In this document: piece by piece, positions 11,500-23,026 of the stretch
How the letters are laid out: each line of letters begins with the position of its first letter
Position numbering within the stretch: position 1 is the first letter of the stretch
Assembly (NCBI RefSeq): GCF_022965805.1
Contig: NC_133103.1
Location: 33,109,635 to 33,173,634, forward strand
Direction: 5' to 3'
From: Primulina eburnea
Lineage: Eukaryota; Streptophyta; Magnoliopsida; Lamiales; Gesneriaceae
Length of the DNA: 64,000 bases
Notes under the pieces: model-generated
What the model saw: the letters and a program-made list of their open reading frames with translations, nothing else
Database searches by the model: none
Told to the model about the DNA's origin: nothing
Made by a program: the position numbers and the translations under genes

Positions 11500-12447
11500 A
11501 GCAACTGATCCCGATGACTCAGCTGCCTGTGATCCCTGGGCACTCCTCTAGGGACACACTCAAGCAAAGTGTCCTTGCTGTCCACAAATACGACAGCTGC
11601 CAACCACTCCTCGGCACTGATCTGTGGAATGCCATCATCCACAAGTACCACAGTACGGTCCTGTATAGCTCTGGCCCTGATCGGTCTGTCTAGAGCCACT
11701 CGAACTGGACGAGCTAGTTCCCGATTTCTTGAATTGCTTCCCTCTAGCCCTCAAGAAATCCCTCTTCCTGCTACTGCTGCTGCCACCTTCAAATCGAGGA
11801 GGTGGTTGTTGTTGTCCCGATACTGGAAGCACAAACGAAGCCTCTCTCTATCTCATCAGACCGGCTTCAGCTCCCTTGGCTCGGTTCAAGGCATCGGTGA
11901 AATTGTTTGGCCTCCCGGTATTTACCAAGGTAAAAATTTCAGGATTTAGGCCATTTATGAACTGGTCCGCAACGGCCTCATCATGTTCAGCTACGTGGGG
12001 AGCAAATCTCAACAATGTAGAGAACTTAGCCACATAGTCCTCAATGTTTAACTGGCCTTGTCTCAAATTTGCAAATTCGGCTCCCTTGTCCTTCCTATAA
12101 GATACTGGAAAGAACCGTAGATAAAATTCAGACTTAAACACATCCCAGGTAATGGCCGTACCTCGTTGTTCCAATGCCCGTTTCGTCGTGATCCACCAAT
12201 GTTTAGCAACGTCATGCAGTTGGTGTCCTATCAGTTTCACCCTCTTTTCCTCCGTATATTCCAAAGATTCAAACATCGCTTCAATATCGTCCAACCAACT
12301 TTCACATTCCACGGAATTCTCTGTACCTTTCAAAGTCGGTGGGCGGAAAGATTGAAATCTTTTCAACAGTTTTTCCATCGGTGTAGGAGTCACATCCATT
12401 GGAGGATTCGATGTACTCCCTTGTTCTGGTATTCTTCTCGGAGGCAT
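11500..12447 (-). pseudogene. Gypsy A gag with zinc knuckle, broken
   Basis: Gag starts at the Met at 12447 (MPPRRIPEQG) and is open to 11848. It carries the retrotransposon Gag core ([45 protein letters not shown]). The serine- and lysine-rich linker and the zinc knuckle (CRICGQQGHFA) follow in other frames between 11848 and 11520, separated by a stop and frameshifts. Gag builds the virus-like particle and binds the genomic RNA. The start is chosen because the same MPPRR start occurs in C1 and C2 behind the same leader. Confidence 0.82.
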
Positions 12448-12690
12448 ATCTGAAATCAAAAGGATTAGCAACCCCAACCCAAAGTTCTATTTCAGTCCTC
12501 CTCCGATCATCTTACTGTTGATCCAGAATCGGCTCTGATTCGTTCTCAATAACACATGATTTTCAAATCAAGTCAGATAAACAGATAAGCATGCATTATA
12601 AAGCAGTAAATCATGCTAGCAATCAAAACAGGGAAAGAAAACACATTCTACCCCACTCACTAGCTCATATCTCAATCTCAAGGATCTATC

Positions 12691-12702
12691 GCTCTGATAC
12701 CA
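12691..12702 (-). other. Primer binding site of gypsy A
   Basis: TGGTATCAGAGC on the minus strand, 5 nt from the 5' LTR end, complementary to the 3' end of initiator tRNA-Met. Confidence 0.92.
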
Positions 12703-12707
12703 CCTGT

Positions 12708-14631
12708 TGTGGGGACCCAGACGCTAATCAAGTTCTTAATCATCATTGGGACTAATTAATCAATTATAAAACAGGGTCTAATTTTTTTTTTTAAAATTGC
12801 GGAACGTAGTGAAATCAAACTAATATACATATCAGTATAAAATACAATACAAGTCCTGTACTGCATGCATCCAAAATAAACTAAGGTTCAACATCAAAAT
12901 ATCAAGTGTCAAAACCCTATATACATCCAAGTCCGAAGTCTCCACTATATCACGATCTCTCCTCATCTCTTGGACCCTGATCATGTCCCACCTGTTGTCA
13001 TGTACACATACAGACAAGACAACAGCCGGATAACTCCGGTGAGAATAAATACAATGATAAATCAACGAAACATGCAATCAAATAAACAAATATAAAGCAT
13101 GTAATCAGGTAACAGATATATGTATCAAAATCTGAAACAAAAACAATCATTCAGACTAGACTCAATCCTAGTCTAGGGATCCCGGTTTCCAAATGTGGTA
13201 TTCCTATATCGAATTCCGTAATAGAAGGAATTCTTGATCCTATTACTCGATATAACAAAATATGGTGTTCCTATATCGAATTCCGTAATAGAAGAATTCC
13301 AATCCTAATTACTTGATATAACCAACATCCGGAAACCTGACCTATCCGTCATGGACTGTAGCTCTATCGCTAATATCATTATCTTGAGACATCGTGCAAT
13401 GTTCCCGTGGCGATTCCACCACTATCAGGAACTTCTGTCACAAGATAACTCATCTGATACCTGCTATCTATAATTCAAGAAAACAAGTACATCAATCAAA
13501 TCAATGCAATTATCAATGCAATAAAGTAAAGTATGTGATTTAGGGAAACTCTAGTCTAATCCGACTCAAGTCGATCTCCCAATACCACATTGACTTATAC
13601 CTTTCTTTCGTCGGTTTCTGGCTCAGTCGAAGTCCTGAATTCACAGTCTGTCTGACAATGACAATATCAATAATCTCATGTCAATATACCTTTCAAATCA
13701 ATAACAATCTGATCAATCTTGATTTAATTCAAAATCAACGGCATAACGGTACAATCTCAGTATCCCCGTCAATACAATGTCCTCAGATCACAGTTACAAT
13801 CCATAACCCATATCCAATACAATCCGTAATCCAATCACAATTCAAATCTGTCTGGTATAAATCAATATACCCTAAAAATTCATAACAATTCCATAATCAG
13901 TCCGTTTCTTAGTCTGACTTCGATTCTACGATGTCTAACATATCAAGAACAACATATATGAGTTCCATTCAATTCTGACAATATCATAATTCTAAAACAT
14001 GTCAAAACGTAGTAAAACTTACGTCAAGTTGTAGCCTACGTTGCTAGGAACTCAATACCGAAGTCGGATTCAAAATCAGACGGACGGATTTTGCACAAAA
14101 GGCGTAAGGATTTTCAACTCTTTTCCAGAACCCTTTTCTCGATTTCCTTGCTGCTAAAATATGAAGGAAATGAATGGCTCAACATATATATATATATATA
14201 TATATATATCCATGCAATAACATGAGACGTGGCATAGCTCTTTGCACTGCACGTCACACCGCGGGTGCGGTCCTTGATGCACCGCGGGTGCGCTCTTGGT
14301 TCGGCAGCATTTTCATTTTCTGAAATTGCACGACCGCGGGTGCGGTACATGTGGAGAACGTGGGTGCGGTCATAACACCGCAGGTGCGGTAATGTTTCCA
14401 CCGCGGGTGCGATGGTAGTTTCAGTAATTAATTCCCAACTCTCTGCCAATGCACCGCGGGTGCGGTACCTCCCTGAGCGTGGGTGCGGTGTCGCTTCGGC
14501 AACACATGCTGAAATTCAAAATAAATAGCCACACATTCTCTTAAATCGTGTCTCAGTTGGCCCTTTCGTAATCACGTTAAATTATAAGTCAATAATCCTT
14601 GATTAACAGTGATTAATTCTCGGGCATTACA
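12708..14631 (-). repeat. 5' LTR of gypsy A
   Basis: 1924 bp, near-identical to 5963-7850. It differs mainly by a longer (TA)n run and one extra dyad unit near 14345. The TATA run is at about 14185-14208. Confidence 0.93.
14258..14489 (-). promoter_or_regulatory. Dyad array, gypsy A 5' LTR (8 copies)
   Basis: Same array as in the other LTR of A, with an added unit reading AACGT-GGGT-GCGGT near 14350. The two LTRs of one element therefore differ in copy number. Confidence 0.85.
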
Positions 14632-15221
14632 TTTCTCCCCCCCTAAGATACGATTTCGTCCTCGAAATCACAGGCATCTCATTCGTATCAATAAGGAGTA
14701 TATACAGAAACTGTACAAGAAATGTAATAAACTTTTACATCAGTGGAACAATGCTGGGAATTCTTGTCTCATATCAGATTCAGTCTCCCAAGTAGCTTCT
14801 TCAACACCATGACGAGTCCATTGAACTTTCACAAGAGGTTCTTTGTCCTGAGCTGTTTTTCTTTACGATCGATAATCCCAATCGGTTTTTCGACATAACT
14901 CAATGTCTCATCCAGCTCGGTCTCGTCTGGTAGAAGCACATGAGAAGCATTAGGGAGATATTTCCTCAGCATCGATACATGGAAGACATCATGTATTCCA
15001 GATAATGAAGGCGGCAAGGCGAGTCGATAGGCACGATCTCCTACCTTTTCAAGAATCTCATAAGTCAATAATCACGTTATTGACTTCTGAGATTGGCCCT
15101 TTCGTAATCAGCATCGATACACACATTCTCTTAAATTGTGTCTCAGTTCGCCCTTTCGTAATCACGTTAAATTATAAGTCAATAATCCTTGATTAACAGT
15201 GATTAATTCTCGGGCATTACA
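14632..15221 (-). pseudogene. Second partial internal region and LTR stub of gypsy A
   Basis: 14632-15062 repeats the polypurine tract and the chromodomain end of pol seen at 7851-8288, with a short deletion near 14840. About 56 bp of scrambled LTR-like filler follows (15063-15118). Then comes the terminal 103 bp of an LTR ending GGGCATTACA. This is the remnant of a second tandem copy. Confidence 0.82.
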
Positions 15222-15323
15222 GCTAGAATTCAAATTTATGAGTTAAATGATTGGGTTAGAGCATGGCTAGATTCAGTTGATGACATGGTATCTTCTGTAA
15301 AATGGGAACGTTGGTATTCATAA
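15222..15323 (+). pseudogene. Antisense accessory ORF 2 of Sirevirus I, 3' part
   Basis: This continues the frame interrupted at 5962 and reads NDWVRAWLDSVDDM before a TAA at 15321-15323, with AATAAA at 15322-15327. The end aligns with the AVWMRMWIASVEE end of antisense ORF 1. The overlapping stop and AATAAA repeat the arrangement seen after ORF 1. Confidence 0.6.
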
Positions 15324-15399
15324 TAAAGTGTTTTTTCTATTTGTTGTGTTCTTATTTTCTGTATATGATTCTGTTAGTATAACAACATTACTAAAATTT

Positions 15400-18300
15400 C
15401 TAAGATAAGTCGATTAAACCAAGAATATTTCGAAAATAAGAAAACTTAGCCTCAGGTAATGGTTTTGTGAAGATGTCAGCTGCTTGCTGTTCAGTTGTGA
15501 TAAATTCTAGCCGAATATCCTTTTTTAATGCATGATCCCTGATGAAGTGATGCCTGACATTTATATATTTGGTCCTTGAGTGAAGAACTGGATTGTAGGT
15601 GATGGCAATTGTGCTGGTATTATCACAAAATATGGGCGATTCTGTTGATGTTACTCCATAATCCTTCAGTTGTTGCTGAATCCAGATCAGTTGTGCACAA
15701 CAGCTGCCAGCAGCAAGATATTCTGCTTCTGTTGTTGAGGTAGCTATGGATGTCTGCTTCTTGCTGAACCAAGAGATCAGTCTATCTCCTAAGAATTGAC
15801 AAGATCCACTTGTACTTTTACGATCAAGCTTACATCCTGCATAATCTGCATCTGAGTATCCAACTAAATTGAAGGTGGAGTCTTTGTAATACCATAGTCC
15901 AACATTTTGTGTATCCTTAAGATATCTCAGAATTCTTTTGGCAGCTGATAAATGTGATTGCTTAGGGTTTGCTTGAAATCTGGCACACATAGAGACAGCA
16001 AAAACAATATCAGGACGACTGGCTGTTAGGTATAGCAGTGAACTTATTAACCCTCTGTATAATGTCGCCTCTACTGACATTCCCCCTTCGTCAGTATCTA
16101 ATTTAACTGATGAGCTCTTGGGAGTTGTTGCGGCTGAACATGATTCCATACCAAATTTCTTTAGCAACTCCTTTGTATATTTTGTTTGACTAATGAATAT
16201 ACCAGTTTTCAGTTGTTTCACTGCAGTCCAAGAAAGAATGTTAGTTCACCCATCATACTCATTTCAAACTTATCCTGCATTAACTTAGCAAACATTTCAC
16301 ACAATTTGGGGTTATTTGACCCAAAAATTATATCATCAACATAAATCTGAACTAATAAGATATGATTATTTTTAGTAAATTTGAACAAGGTCTTATCAAC
16401 TTATCCAACTGAAAAGTCATGATCAGTTAGGAATTTTGAAAGAGTTTCGTACCAAGCCCTAGGAGCTTGTTTAAGACCATATAATGCTTTGTTCAAATAG
16501 TACACATGATCAGGAAATTTGTGGTTTACAAAACCTGGAGGTTGTTCGACATATACTTCTTCTTGTAACTGACCGTTTAGGAATGCACTTTTCACATCCA
16601 TCTTATAAACTTTGAAGTTTTTGTGAGATGCATAAGCAAGAAATATTCTGATTGCTTCCAATCTTGCAACTGGAGCATATGTCTCATCGTAGTCAATTCC
16701 TTCTTCTTGCCTATATCCTTGTGCTACTAGTCTAGCTTTGTTGCGTATAACTGAGCCATCCTCATTTAGCTTATTCATGTACACCCATTTTGTTCCTATA
16801 ATGGTTTTTGAAGTTGGTCTTGGAACTAAGTTCCAGACGTTATTGTGAGTGAACTGATTCAGCTCTTCTTGCATAGCATTTACCCAATTAGGATCAGCAA
16901 GTGCTTCATCAGTTTTCTTTGGTTCCAGTTGTGAGACGAAGGCTGAGTGAATAAATAAATTTAACATTTGATTGCGAGTTCTTATAGGATCAGATGGATT
17001 TCCTATTACTAGATGAGGTGGATGTGACTTTCTCCATCTGTATTCTGTATTTGTTGCATCAGCAGCTTCTTCAGTTGGCATCTGAGTGCAATTTTCAGCT
17101 TCAGTTAATGTCTCAACAACTGTTATTTGAATGTTATCAGTTTCCTTTAATAACTGATTGTTGTCATTGACTTCCTGCTCATTTAATTGATCTAAAATAT
17201 CTGGTTATGGTGTTTGGAAGATGTCTTGATTGTTATGACTTTCATCTTTATCATCATCGTCCAAACTTATATCTGTCAATCGATCAGCTAGCTCAACTTG
17301 ATCAGTTGGCTTATCAGTTAGTACAGTTTCTTCAAAATTAACGTGCGCATATTCTTCAACATTTAAAGTTTTCTTATTAAAGACTCTATAAGCTATACTA
17401 ACTGATGAATATCCAAGGAAAATTCCTTCTGCAGATTTGGCATCAAATGCCTTTAAGTAATTTTTACCATTATCATGAATAAAGCATCTACAGCCGAATA
17501 TTTTGAAATAGGTGATTATACTTTTTCTTCCATACCAGATCTCATATGGTGTTTTCATATGATTCTTATTAATCATCGATCTGTTCTGAGTATAACACGC
17601 AGTGTTTACTGCCTCTGCCCAAAATCTTTGAGAAATCCCAGAATCAGCAAGCATTGTTCTAGCAGCTTCTTTTAGGGTCCGATTTCTTCTCTCAGCTACA
17701 CCGTTTTGCTGAGGAGTTCTTGCTGCTGAGAGCTCATGCTTGATTCCAGCATTTTCTAGAAAACTTGAAAGTGTTTGATGGATGAATTCAGTTCCTCGAT
17801 CAGATCTGATTCGATCAATCCCAACTGATTTTTCATTTAAAAGTCTTTTGAAGAGTTTAATCAGTTGTGCAGCCATATGGTCTTTGGATTTTAGAAATAT
17901 AACCCAAGTAAATCTTGAAAAATCATCTACGACCACCAGGATGTATTTCATTCCCCCTAAGCTCATGACTGGAATTGGACCGAAGAGATCCATGTGCAAT
18001 AGTTCTAAGCATCGGGATGAAGATTTACAGCCCTTGTTTTTGAAAGAAGATCGTACTTGTTTTCCATACTGACATGCTGAACAAAGTTTTTCTTTTGAAA
18101 AATTTATTTTGGGCAAACCAGTTACAAGTTCATGTTTACTCAGATAAGCAATGGATTTAAAGTTTAAATGATTTAATCTTTTATGCCATAACCAGTTTTG
18201 AGATGAATTTGAAGCAATGAAGCAAACTGGTGCATGAGGCTGTTCATTACAACTGACTTTATATATGTTTCAACATCGTTTGCCAGTTAGTATGATTTCA

Positions 18301-18653
18301 TCAGTTGATGTTTTAACTGAGCATGAGTTTTTATCAAATTGTACCAAAAATCCATTGTCGCATAACTGACTTATACTAACCAAGTTATACTTTAGATTTT
18401 CTACCAATAAAAAATCTTTAATAGTAAAGTTACCATGGATAATCTTACCCTTACCCACGGTTTTACCTTTGGAATTATCTCCGAAACTGATGTTTGGACC
18501 ACTATATTTGGTCAGTTGAGATAGCATACTTGCATCTCCTGTCATATGTCGTGAGCAACCGCTGTCCAAATACCATATTGAATTTTTATCTGTACCTGTT
18601 ACCTGCAAGCACATACATAATATGATTTGGTACCCATATCTATTTGGGTCCAT
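15400..18653 (-). pseudogene. Sirevirus I pol: protease, integrase, reverse transcriptase, RNase H (broken)
   Basis: Coding order: WYLDSGCSRHMTGD (protease/pre-integrase, near 18560), the integrase zinc region (WHKRLNHLNFKS, near 18180) and core (MDLFGPIPVMSLGG, SDRGTEFIHQ and the ELSAARTPQQNGVAERRNRTLKE segment; 17205-18116), RT (16401-17081, continuing through YVDD at 16332-16343), and RNase H (15400-16221, with GYSDADYAGC, STTEAEY and the ADIFTKPL end). In-frame stops lie at 18270, 17205 and 16401; a 1-nt loss near 16221 shifts the frame before RNase H. Catalytic motifs are still present. The RNase H end is followed on the opposite strand by antisense ORF 2. Confidence 0.88.
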
Positions 18654-19453
18654 GACTTATTAGTCCCTTTGGAATCCATACTTGGATTAATCTAACTGTC
18701 TTTCCAGTAGCTGTGTTCCAAATTGTTTTTCTCGGCTTCTGTGTGTTAGATGTGTGTTGTACAGATGACACAGTATGCATTTTGGCTTGGTTCGACTGAT
18801 TGTTTAGTCTGTATATTTTCTTGACTGGTTTGCAGTTGTGATAATTCGAATAGTTATTTGAACGATTCCTTCCAAACCTTTTTGATGACTGACTTACTGG
18901 GTCAGTAGAGATTTTTGGACTGTAACCAACTCCATGTATTTTGGCCTTATACATATTCTCAATGGATTGTTCATTCATTTTTCTAGGCTCAAATTTTTCT
19001 TGATCTACTGTTGATCTGACAAATTGATTGTACTTTCCTTTGTTTACTGTCAACTGTGGTTGTGTAACTTTTGAAAATGTTTCTCCTTGATTACTGAACC
19101 CTAAAACAGTTTTGTCAGAAACTGATTTTTGTAAATTATGCATCTCATTCAATGCATTAGACGACTTATTCCAAGATTGAATGAGTTCAGTCTGTTTTGA
19201 ATTTTCAAGGATCAATTTCTGGATCAGTGACTGATCTTTCTTTCTCTCCGCTTTTAGCTCAGCAATTTCCCTTCTTAGACTCAACTCATCAACTGATTCA
19301 TCAGTTCTGGTTTTGTTGTCTATGGGATCATTTTGCTTTGATTTCATTTCCTCAAATGATGATGCAAGTTTCTGATACTCATTTACCATATCATGCAATG
19401 TCAAAATGAGTTCTTCTCTTGTAAAGTCAATTGAACTAAAATCAAATACCTGT
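18640..19453 (-). pseudogene. Sirevirus I gag, C-terminal part (split by C1)
   Basis: The frame runs from the C1 insertion point at 19453 through FTREELILTLHDMVNEYQKL and a coiled-coil region (ELSLRREIAELKAERKKD) to a basic Asn/Lys-rich tail. It ends at GLISHGPK followed by TAG. Fragment E has the same ending and the same TAG codon. This part has no zinc knuckle; that lies in the N-terminal half at 38500-39656. Confidence 0.8.
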
Positions 19454-19760
19454 TGTGGGGACCCGGGCTCTAACTCTATTCTTCTGGGATTTATTGGATC
19501 TTTGCTCGAAAATGTGGGTCAAAATTTTGCATTTAACATTAATTCAAATGTATAATTAAAACATAATCTGTCTCTATAATAATTAAACAACATCATGTAC
19601 ATACGAGTCTGTTTAGTAAAATCATACACTAGTGTTCAAATACCAACTACAAACATAAGTAGTACAAGTCTAATAGGAAACACTAGAAATTCTTCAACGC
19701 CCGAGATCTCCACGCTATCATCAATCTCTCATCTAGCTCGAGACCCAGATCCTGCCCCAC

Positions 19761-19808
19761 CTGTTGCCATGCACACATACAGACACGACAACAGCCGGAT
19801 AAATCCGG
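19761..19808 (-). promoter_or_regulatory. Abutting hairpins H1-H2 in C1 LTR
   Basis: H1 is CCGGA/TCCGG around a 4-nt loop (19795-19808). It directly abuts H2, with arms CTGTTGCC/GACAACAG (19761-19768, 19787-19794) around an 18-nt loop. The same pair occurs in A (6246-6293), B (42197-42246), D (52769 onward) and the solo LTR (23467-23515). It lies in the transcribed part of the LTR. Confidence 0.7.
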
Positions 19809-19979
19809 TGAGAACAAATCCCAGTATAAAACATGCATGCATGCCATGTAAAAATCATTTACAAAAGCATAGCATATATCAAGTACATGAATTAAAATCT
19901 AAACATGTAAAGGAATACAAATCTGTATTCGACATATAGTTCTTGACTCGATTCCTTTCTAATCTAGGGATCCCGGTGT

Positions 19980-20115
19980 GAATAAGACGGTCTGTCACCT
20001 ACCCAACCACTCGTGGTGACGGTACGTCTTATTCCTAGACTTCGGTCAACTCTGTATCGAGGGTCTACACATAGAACAAATCTGTTCCTATGCGTCGATA
20101 CACCGAAACGTCTAG
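19980..20115 (-). promoter_or_regulatory. Abutting hairpins H3-H4 in C1 LTR
   Basis: H3 has arms GAATAAGACG (19980-19989) and CGTCTTATTC (20025-20034) with an inner stem GTCACC/GGTGAC. H4 abuts it with no spacer: CTAGAC (20035-20040), CGGT, GTATCGA (20054-20060) pair in nested order with TCGATAC (20095-20101), ACCG, GTCTAG (20110-20115). The same pair occurs at 37232-37367 and in the C2, D, B and solo LTRs. Confidence 0.75.
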
Positions 20116-20943
20116 TTTTGGCCAATCTGCCAATATCTCCTATCTCAGGACTCGAATATAAATCAATAAACAAGACATTACATAATCAATGTAATAACAA
20201 TCTAGTATGTGATTTAGGGAAACTCGTATCAAATCTGAATCGAGTTGTGCAATCCCGTGACCACATGAATTATACATTTCTTGTCGAATAGTCGGTATCG
20301 TAGTCGAAGTCTTGAGTTCACAATAGCCAATACAAATCTGAAATGGCATAATCAATGTGCACTCTATCAATATACATCTCAAACAATTCAATATACAAGG
20401 CTGAAATCGGTTTCAATACACTTCGACGGCGTAACGGCGTAATTCTTCGATACCGCTCAACCCAATCTCAACATGACAATATCAAAATCAGCTACACTAA
20501 CTCATAATCTCATCCAACACAATATGTATACTGAAATCTGCACAATTTCGTTACATTATATGCTGGAAATTCAAAGCAAGCTCATACGATATCTGAAAAT
20601 CATTCCGATTGCATTTCTATCATGTGCAACATATCAAGAACACATTTCTCAAATTAAATCATAATTTCTCCAACATCCAAAATCTGAATCATGTTGAAAT
20701 GTAAAGAAACTTACATCCTTTGATAGCTCTTGTTGCAAGGATCATAAATTCGGACTCGGAATTAAAATCGGATGGCTAGTTGTGGCATAATCTTTGTTGC
20801 TAGTCTAAATTCTTGAAGGGATTTCCATGGAGCTCTCGGTTCTGCTGATGGAGGTTTTTAAAAATGAAGACTCAGCATACAACATATATATATACCCTGC
20901 CATGTGTCAACTTTAAAATCAAAGGTGGCAGTTCGCATGCAAC

Positions 20944-21121
20944 ACCGCGGGTGCGGTGGCTCAAGAGCGCGGGTGCGCTGTGCTCACGGCGAGTTCATCT
21001 AAAAATGCAGCACCTAGACCGCGGGTGCGGTCTCACGCGGGTGCGGTCTTGCTTCGCACAATTCCACTAATTTCCTCTCAGTGCACCGTGGGTGCGGTCC
21101 TTCCTGTACCGCGGGTGCGGT
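20944..21121 (-). promoter_or_regulatory. Dyad array, C1 3' LTR (6 copies)
   Basis: Units are ACCGC-GGGT-GCGGT, with one AGCGC-GGGT-GCGCT in which both arms changed together. It lies about 50 bp upstream of the TATA run in coding orientation. Confidence 0.83.
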
Positions 21122-21220
21122 GTGGCTTCGGCCCAGCTTCACAATTCTGATTTAAATGTCATGCATTCTTATCTTTACAAGTCTAACATCAATGCCAGTT
21201 GATAATTCTCGAGCCTTACA

Positions 21221-21236
21221 TTTCTCCCCCTCTTAA
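21221..21236 (-). other. Polypurine tract of gypsy C1
   Basis: TTAAGAGGGGGAGAAA on the minus strand abuts the LTR start. Confidence 0.85.
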
Positions 21237-21317
21237 AGAGGAGTTCGTCCTCGAACTCATAAATCAGTAATCATGCAAGTATACACAACACAGTATAATC
21301 AAAATTGAAAGGAAGAC

Positions 21318-21691
21318 TCACATCATATGAATAGCTCGGGATGTTTTCTGTCTCATTTCAGACTCTGTCTCCCAAGTTGCTTCCTCGATGCCATGACGAC
21401 TCCATTGAACCTTTACAAGCGGAATGGTCTTGGTTCTAAGCTGTTTCTCTTTCCGATCAAGAATCTGTATCGGTCTTTCAACATAGCTCAGAGTCTGATC
21501 TAGCTCGGCTTCGTCAGGCTGAATGACATGAGAATCATCCGGCATGAATCTGCGCAACATCGATACATGAAAAACGTCATGTATACCGGACAGTGAAGGA
21601 GGAAGAGCAAGTCTGTGAGCTCGGTCGCCAATCTTCTCAAGAATCTCATACGGACCGCATATCTAGGAGACAACTTCCCTTTCTTGCCAAA
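21318..21691 (-). pseudogene. Gypsy C1 pol: chromodomain end
   Basis: This is the C-terminal part of integrase and the chromodomain (SHVIQPDEAELDQTL, VKVQWSRHGIEEATWETE). It is separated from the rest of integrase by the solo LTR at 21692. The CCAAA duplication bounds the break. Confidence 0.83.
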
Positions 21692-21831
21692 TGTAATGCC
21701 CGAGATTTAATCATATATGACGTAATGGAAGTCATAGGAACTCAAATGACGAAGCCGGGCGTTGGTTTATGTTAAGCCAAGATGTTGAACCGAACATCTC
21801 AAGATGTTAGGCCGAACATCTCGCGCCCGAG

Positions 21832-21993
21832 CAGCAGAAAAGCACCGCCCGAGCGCGCATGTATAATTTGTGAGGGCCGAGAGTTCTTCGCCCTAGCGAG
21901 CAACTTTTGACCGCCCGAGCGACAGGAGATATTCAGCCGAGGATCTCGACCGAAACTGACTCGCCCTAGCGGTAGGTTTTGACCGCCCTAGTG
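21832..21993 (+). promoter_or_regulatory. Dyad array, solo LTR (6 copies, CGC-CCGA/CCTA-GCG)
   Basis: Six units: CGC-CCGA-GC(A/G) and CGC-CCTA-G(C/T)G. Four keep the perfect CGC-N4-GCG form. It ends about 68 bp upstream of the TATA run. Confidence 0.78.
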
Positions 21994-23026
21994 AGAAACG
22001 TGCGGAACATGCACAATGCCACTTGCCCTTGGGTTATGAAACGTGTATGTATATATGTAAATATATATATATCAGCCTATTCCTTCAGAGGGAAAAGACG
22101 AGAGCTTCAAGGGAAAAGCTTTAAGGGTTCTTCGATATTTATTTTGGAATTTGCGAAAATCCGTCTGTCTGTTTTCAAATCCGACTTCAGTACTGTGTTT
22201 CTATCAACGCAGGCTTCATTTGGACGTAAGTTTTGTTACGTTTTGAGATGTTTTGAAAATATGATGTTGCTAGAATTGAATGTGATTCAGATATGATGTT
22301 TCTGCTACCGTAGACATTATAGAATTGAAGTCAGATTAAAGAACAGATTGTTCCTGTAATTGTTATGATTTTTGAAAGATATTGACTGAGATTTTATATC
22401 AGAATTGTGTTAATATTCAGAGTATGAATTATGTGGGCACAGATTATGAGTTCAGTATTATATTTGTGATGTTCAGATTGACGGGGTTATTCAGACTTGT
22501 ATTATTATACCGTCGAAACATCAGTTGATTGATATTGATCAGATTCAGTATTGACTGAGATTGATCAGACTCAGTAATTATTCAGATTGTATTGTAATGT
22601 CGATGACATGAATTAGATTGTATCTTGTTCAGATATTGATCAGATTGTATACTGATTTGAGTATTGGTCAGAACAGATTATGTATTGAGTTATTCATTGA
22701 TACAGAGTATTCGATATTGTCATTTCAGATTCGAGATGGACAGAGTTGGATACAGGTCATCGTCTTCGTCAGACCGGGACGACAAAGGTATAATTCATGT
22801 GATATATGGGAAGTCACAACTCAAATTAGATTAATTTGAGTTTCCCAATAAAATCACATACTAGATTATTGTTTATATTGTTACCTGATTATGCTTTGAT
22901 TATAGAATTGTATTCAAGCATGTAAGATAATTGTGATATTCAGTTATGAATATGATTATGCTTTGTTTACAGATTGTTATTCATTGCATTTAAGATAGGA
23001 AAGTCTTGACAGCCATTGTCAGACTT

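Larger units (their letters stand above)
5963..15221 (-). mobile_element. Tekay-type gypsy retrotransposon A, tandem-derived structure
   Basis: The order on the plus strand is LTR (5963-7850), internal region (7851-12707), LTR (12708-14631), a second partial internal region (14632-15062), filler, and the last 103 bp of a third LTR (to 15221). Coding is on the minus strand. Flanking 5-mers CCTAG (5958-5962) and GCTAG (15222-15226) are an imperfect target duplication around the outermost ends. The third, truncated LTR indicates a former LTR-internal-LTR-internal-LTR tandem that lost part of one unit. Gag-pol is broken in several places. Host site: antisense ORF 2 of Sirevirus I. Confidence 0.88.
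19454..21220 (-). repeat. 3' LTR of gypsy C1
   Basis: 1767 bp. It starts TGTAAGGCTCGAG and ends GGTCCCCACA in coding orientation. The TATA run is at about 20881-20894. It carries the dyad array and all four hairpins described separately. One array unit of about 27 bp is missing relative to the other LTR. Confidence 0.93.

Noticed and set aside
11569..11949. Plus-strand ORFs within gypsy A gag
   Set aside because: Antisense shadows of the Gag linker; the minus strand holds recognisable Gag.
12691..12702. tRNA-like sequence TGGTATCAGAGC
   Set aside because: Only 12 nt complementary to a tRNA end; these are primer binding sites, not tRNA genes. No tRNA gene was seen in the window.
18600..18612. 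TTGCAG/GTAACAG as a possible splice acceptor between gag and pol of Sirevirus I
   Set aside because: A lone AG in suitable context; fragment E does not keep it, and no donor could be paired with it.
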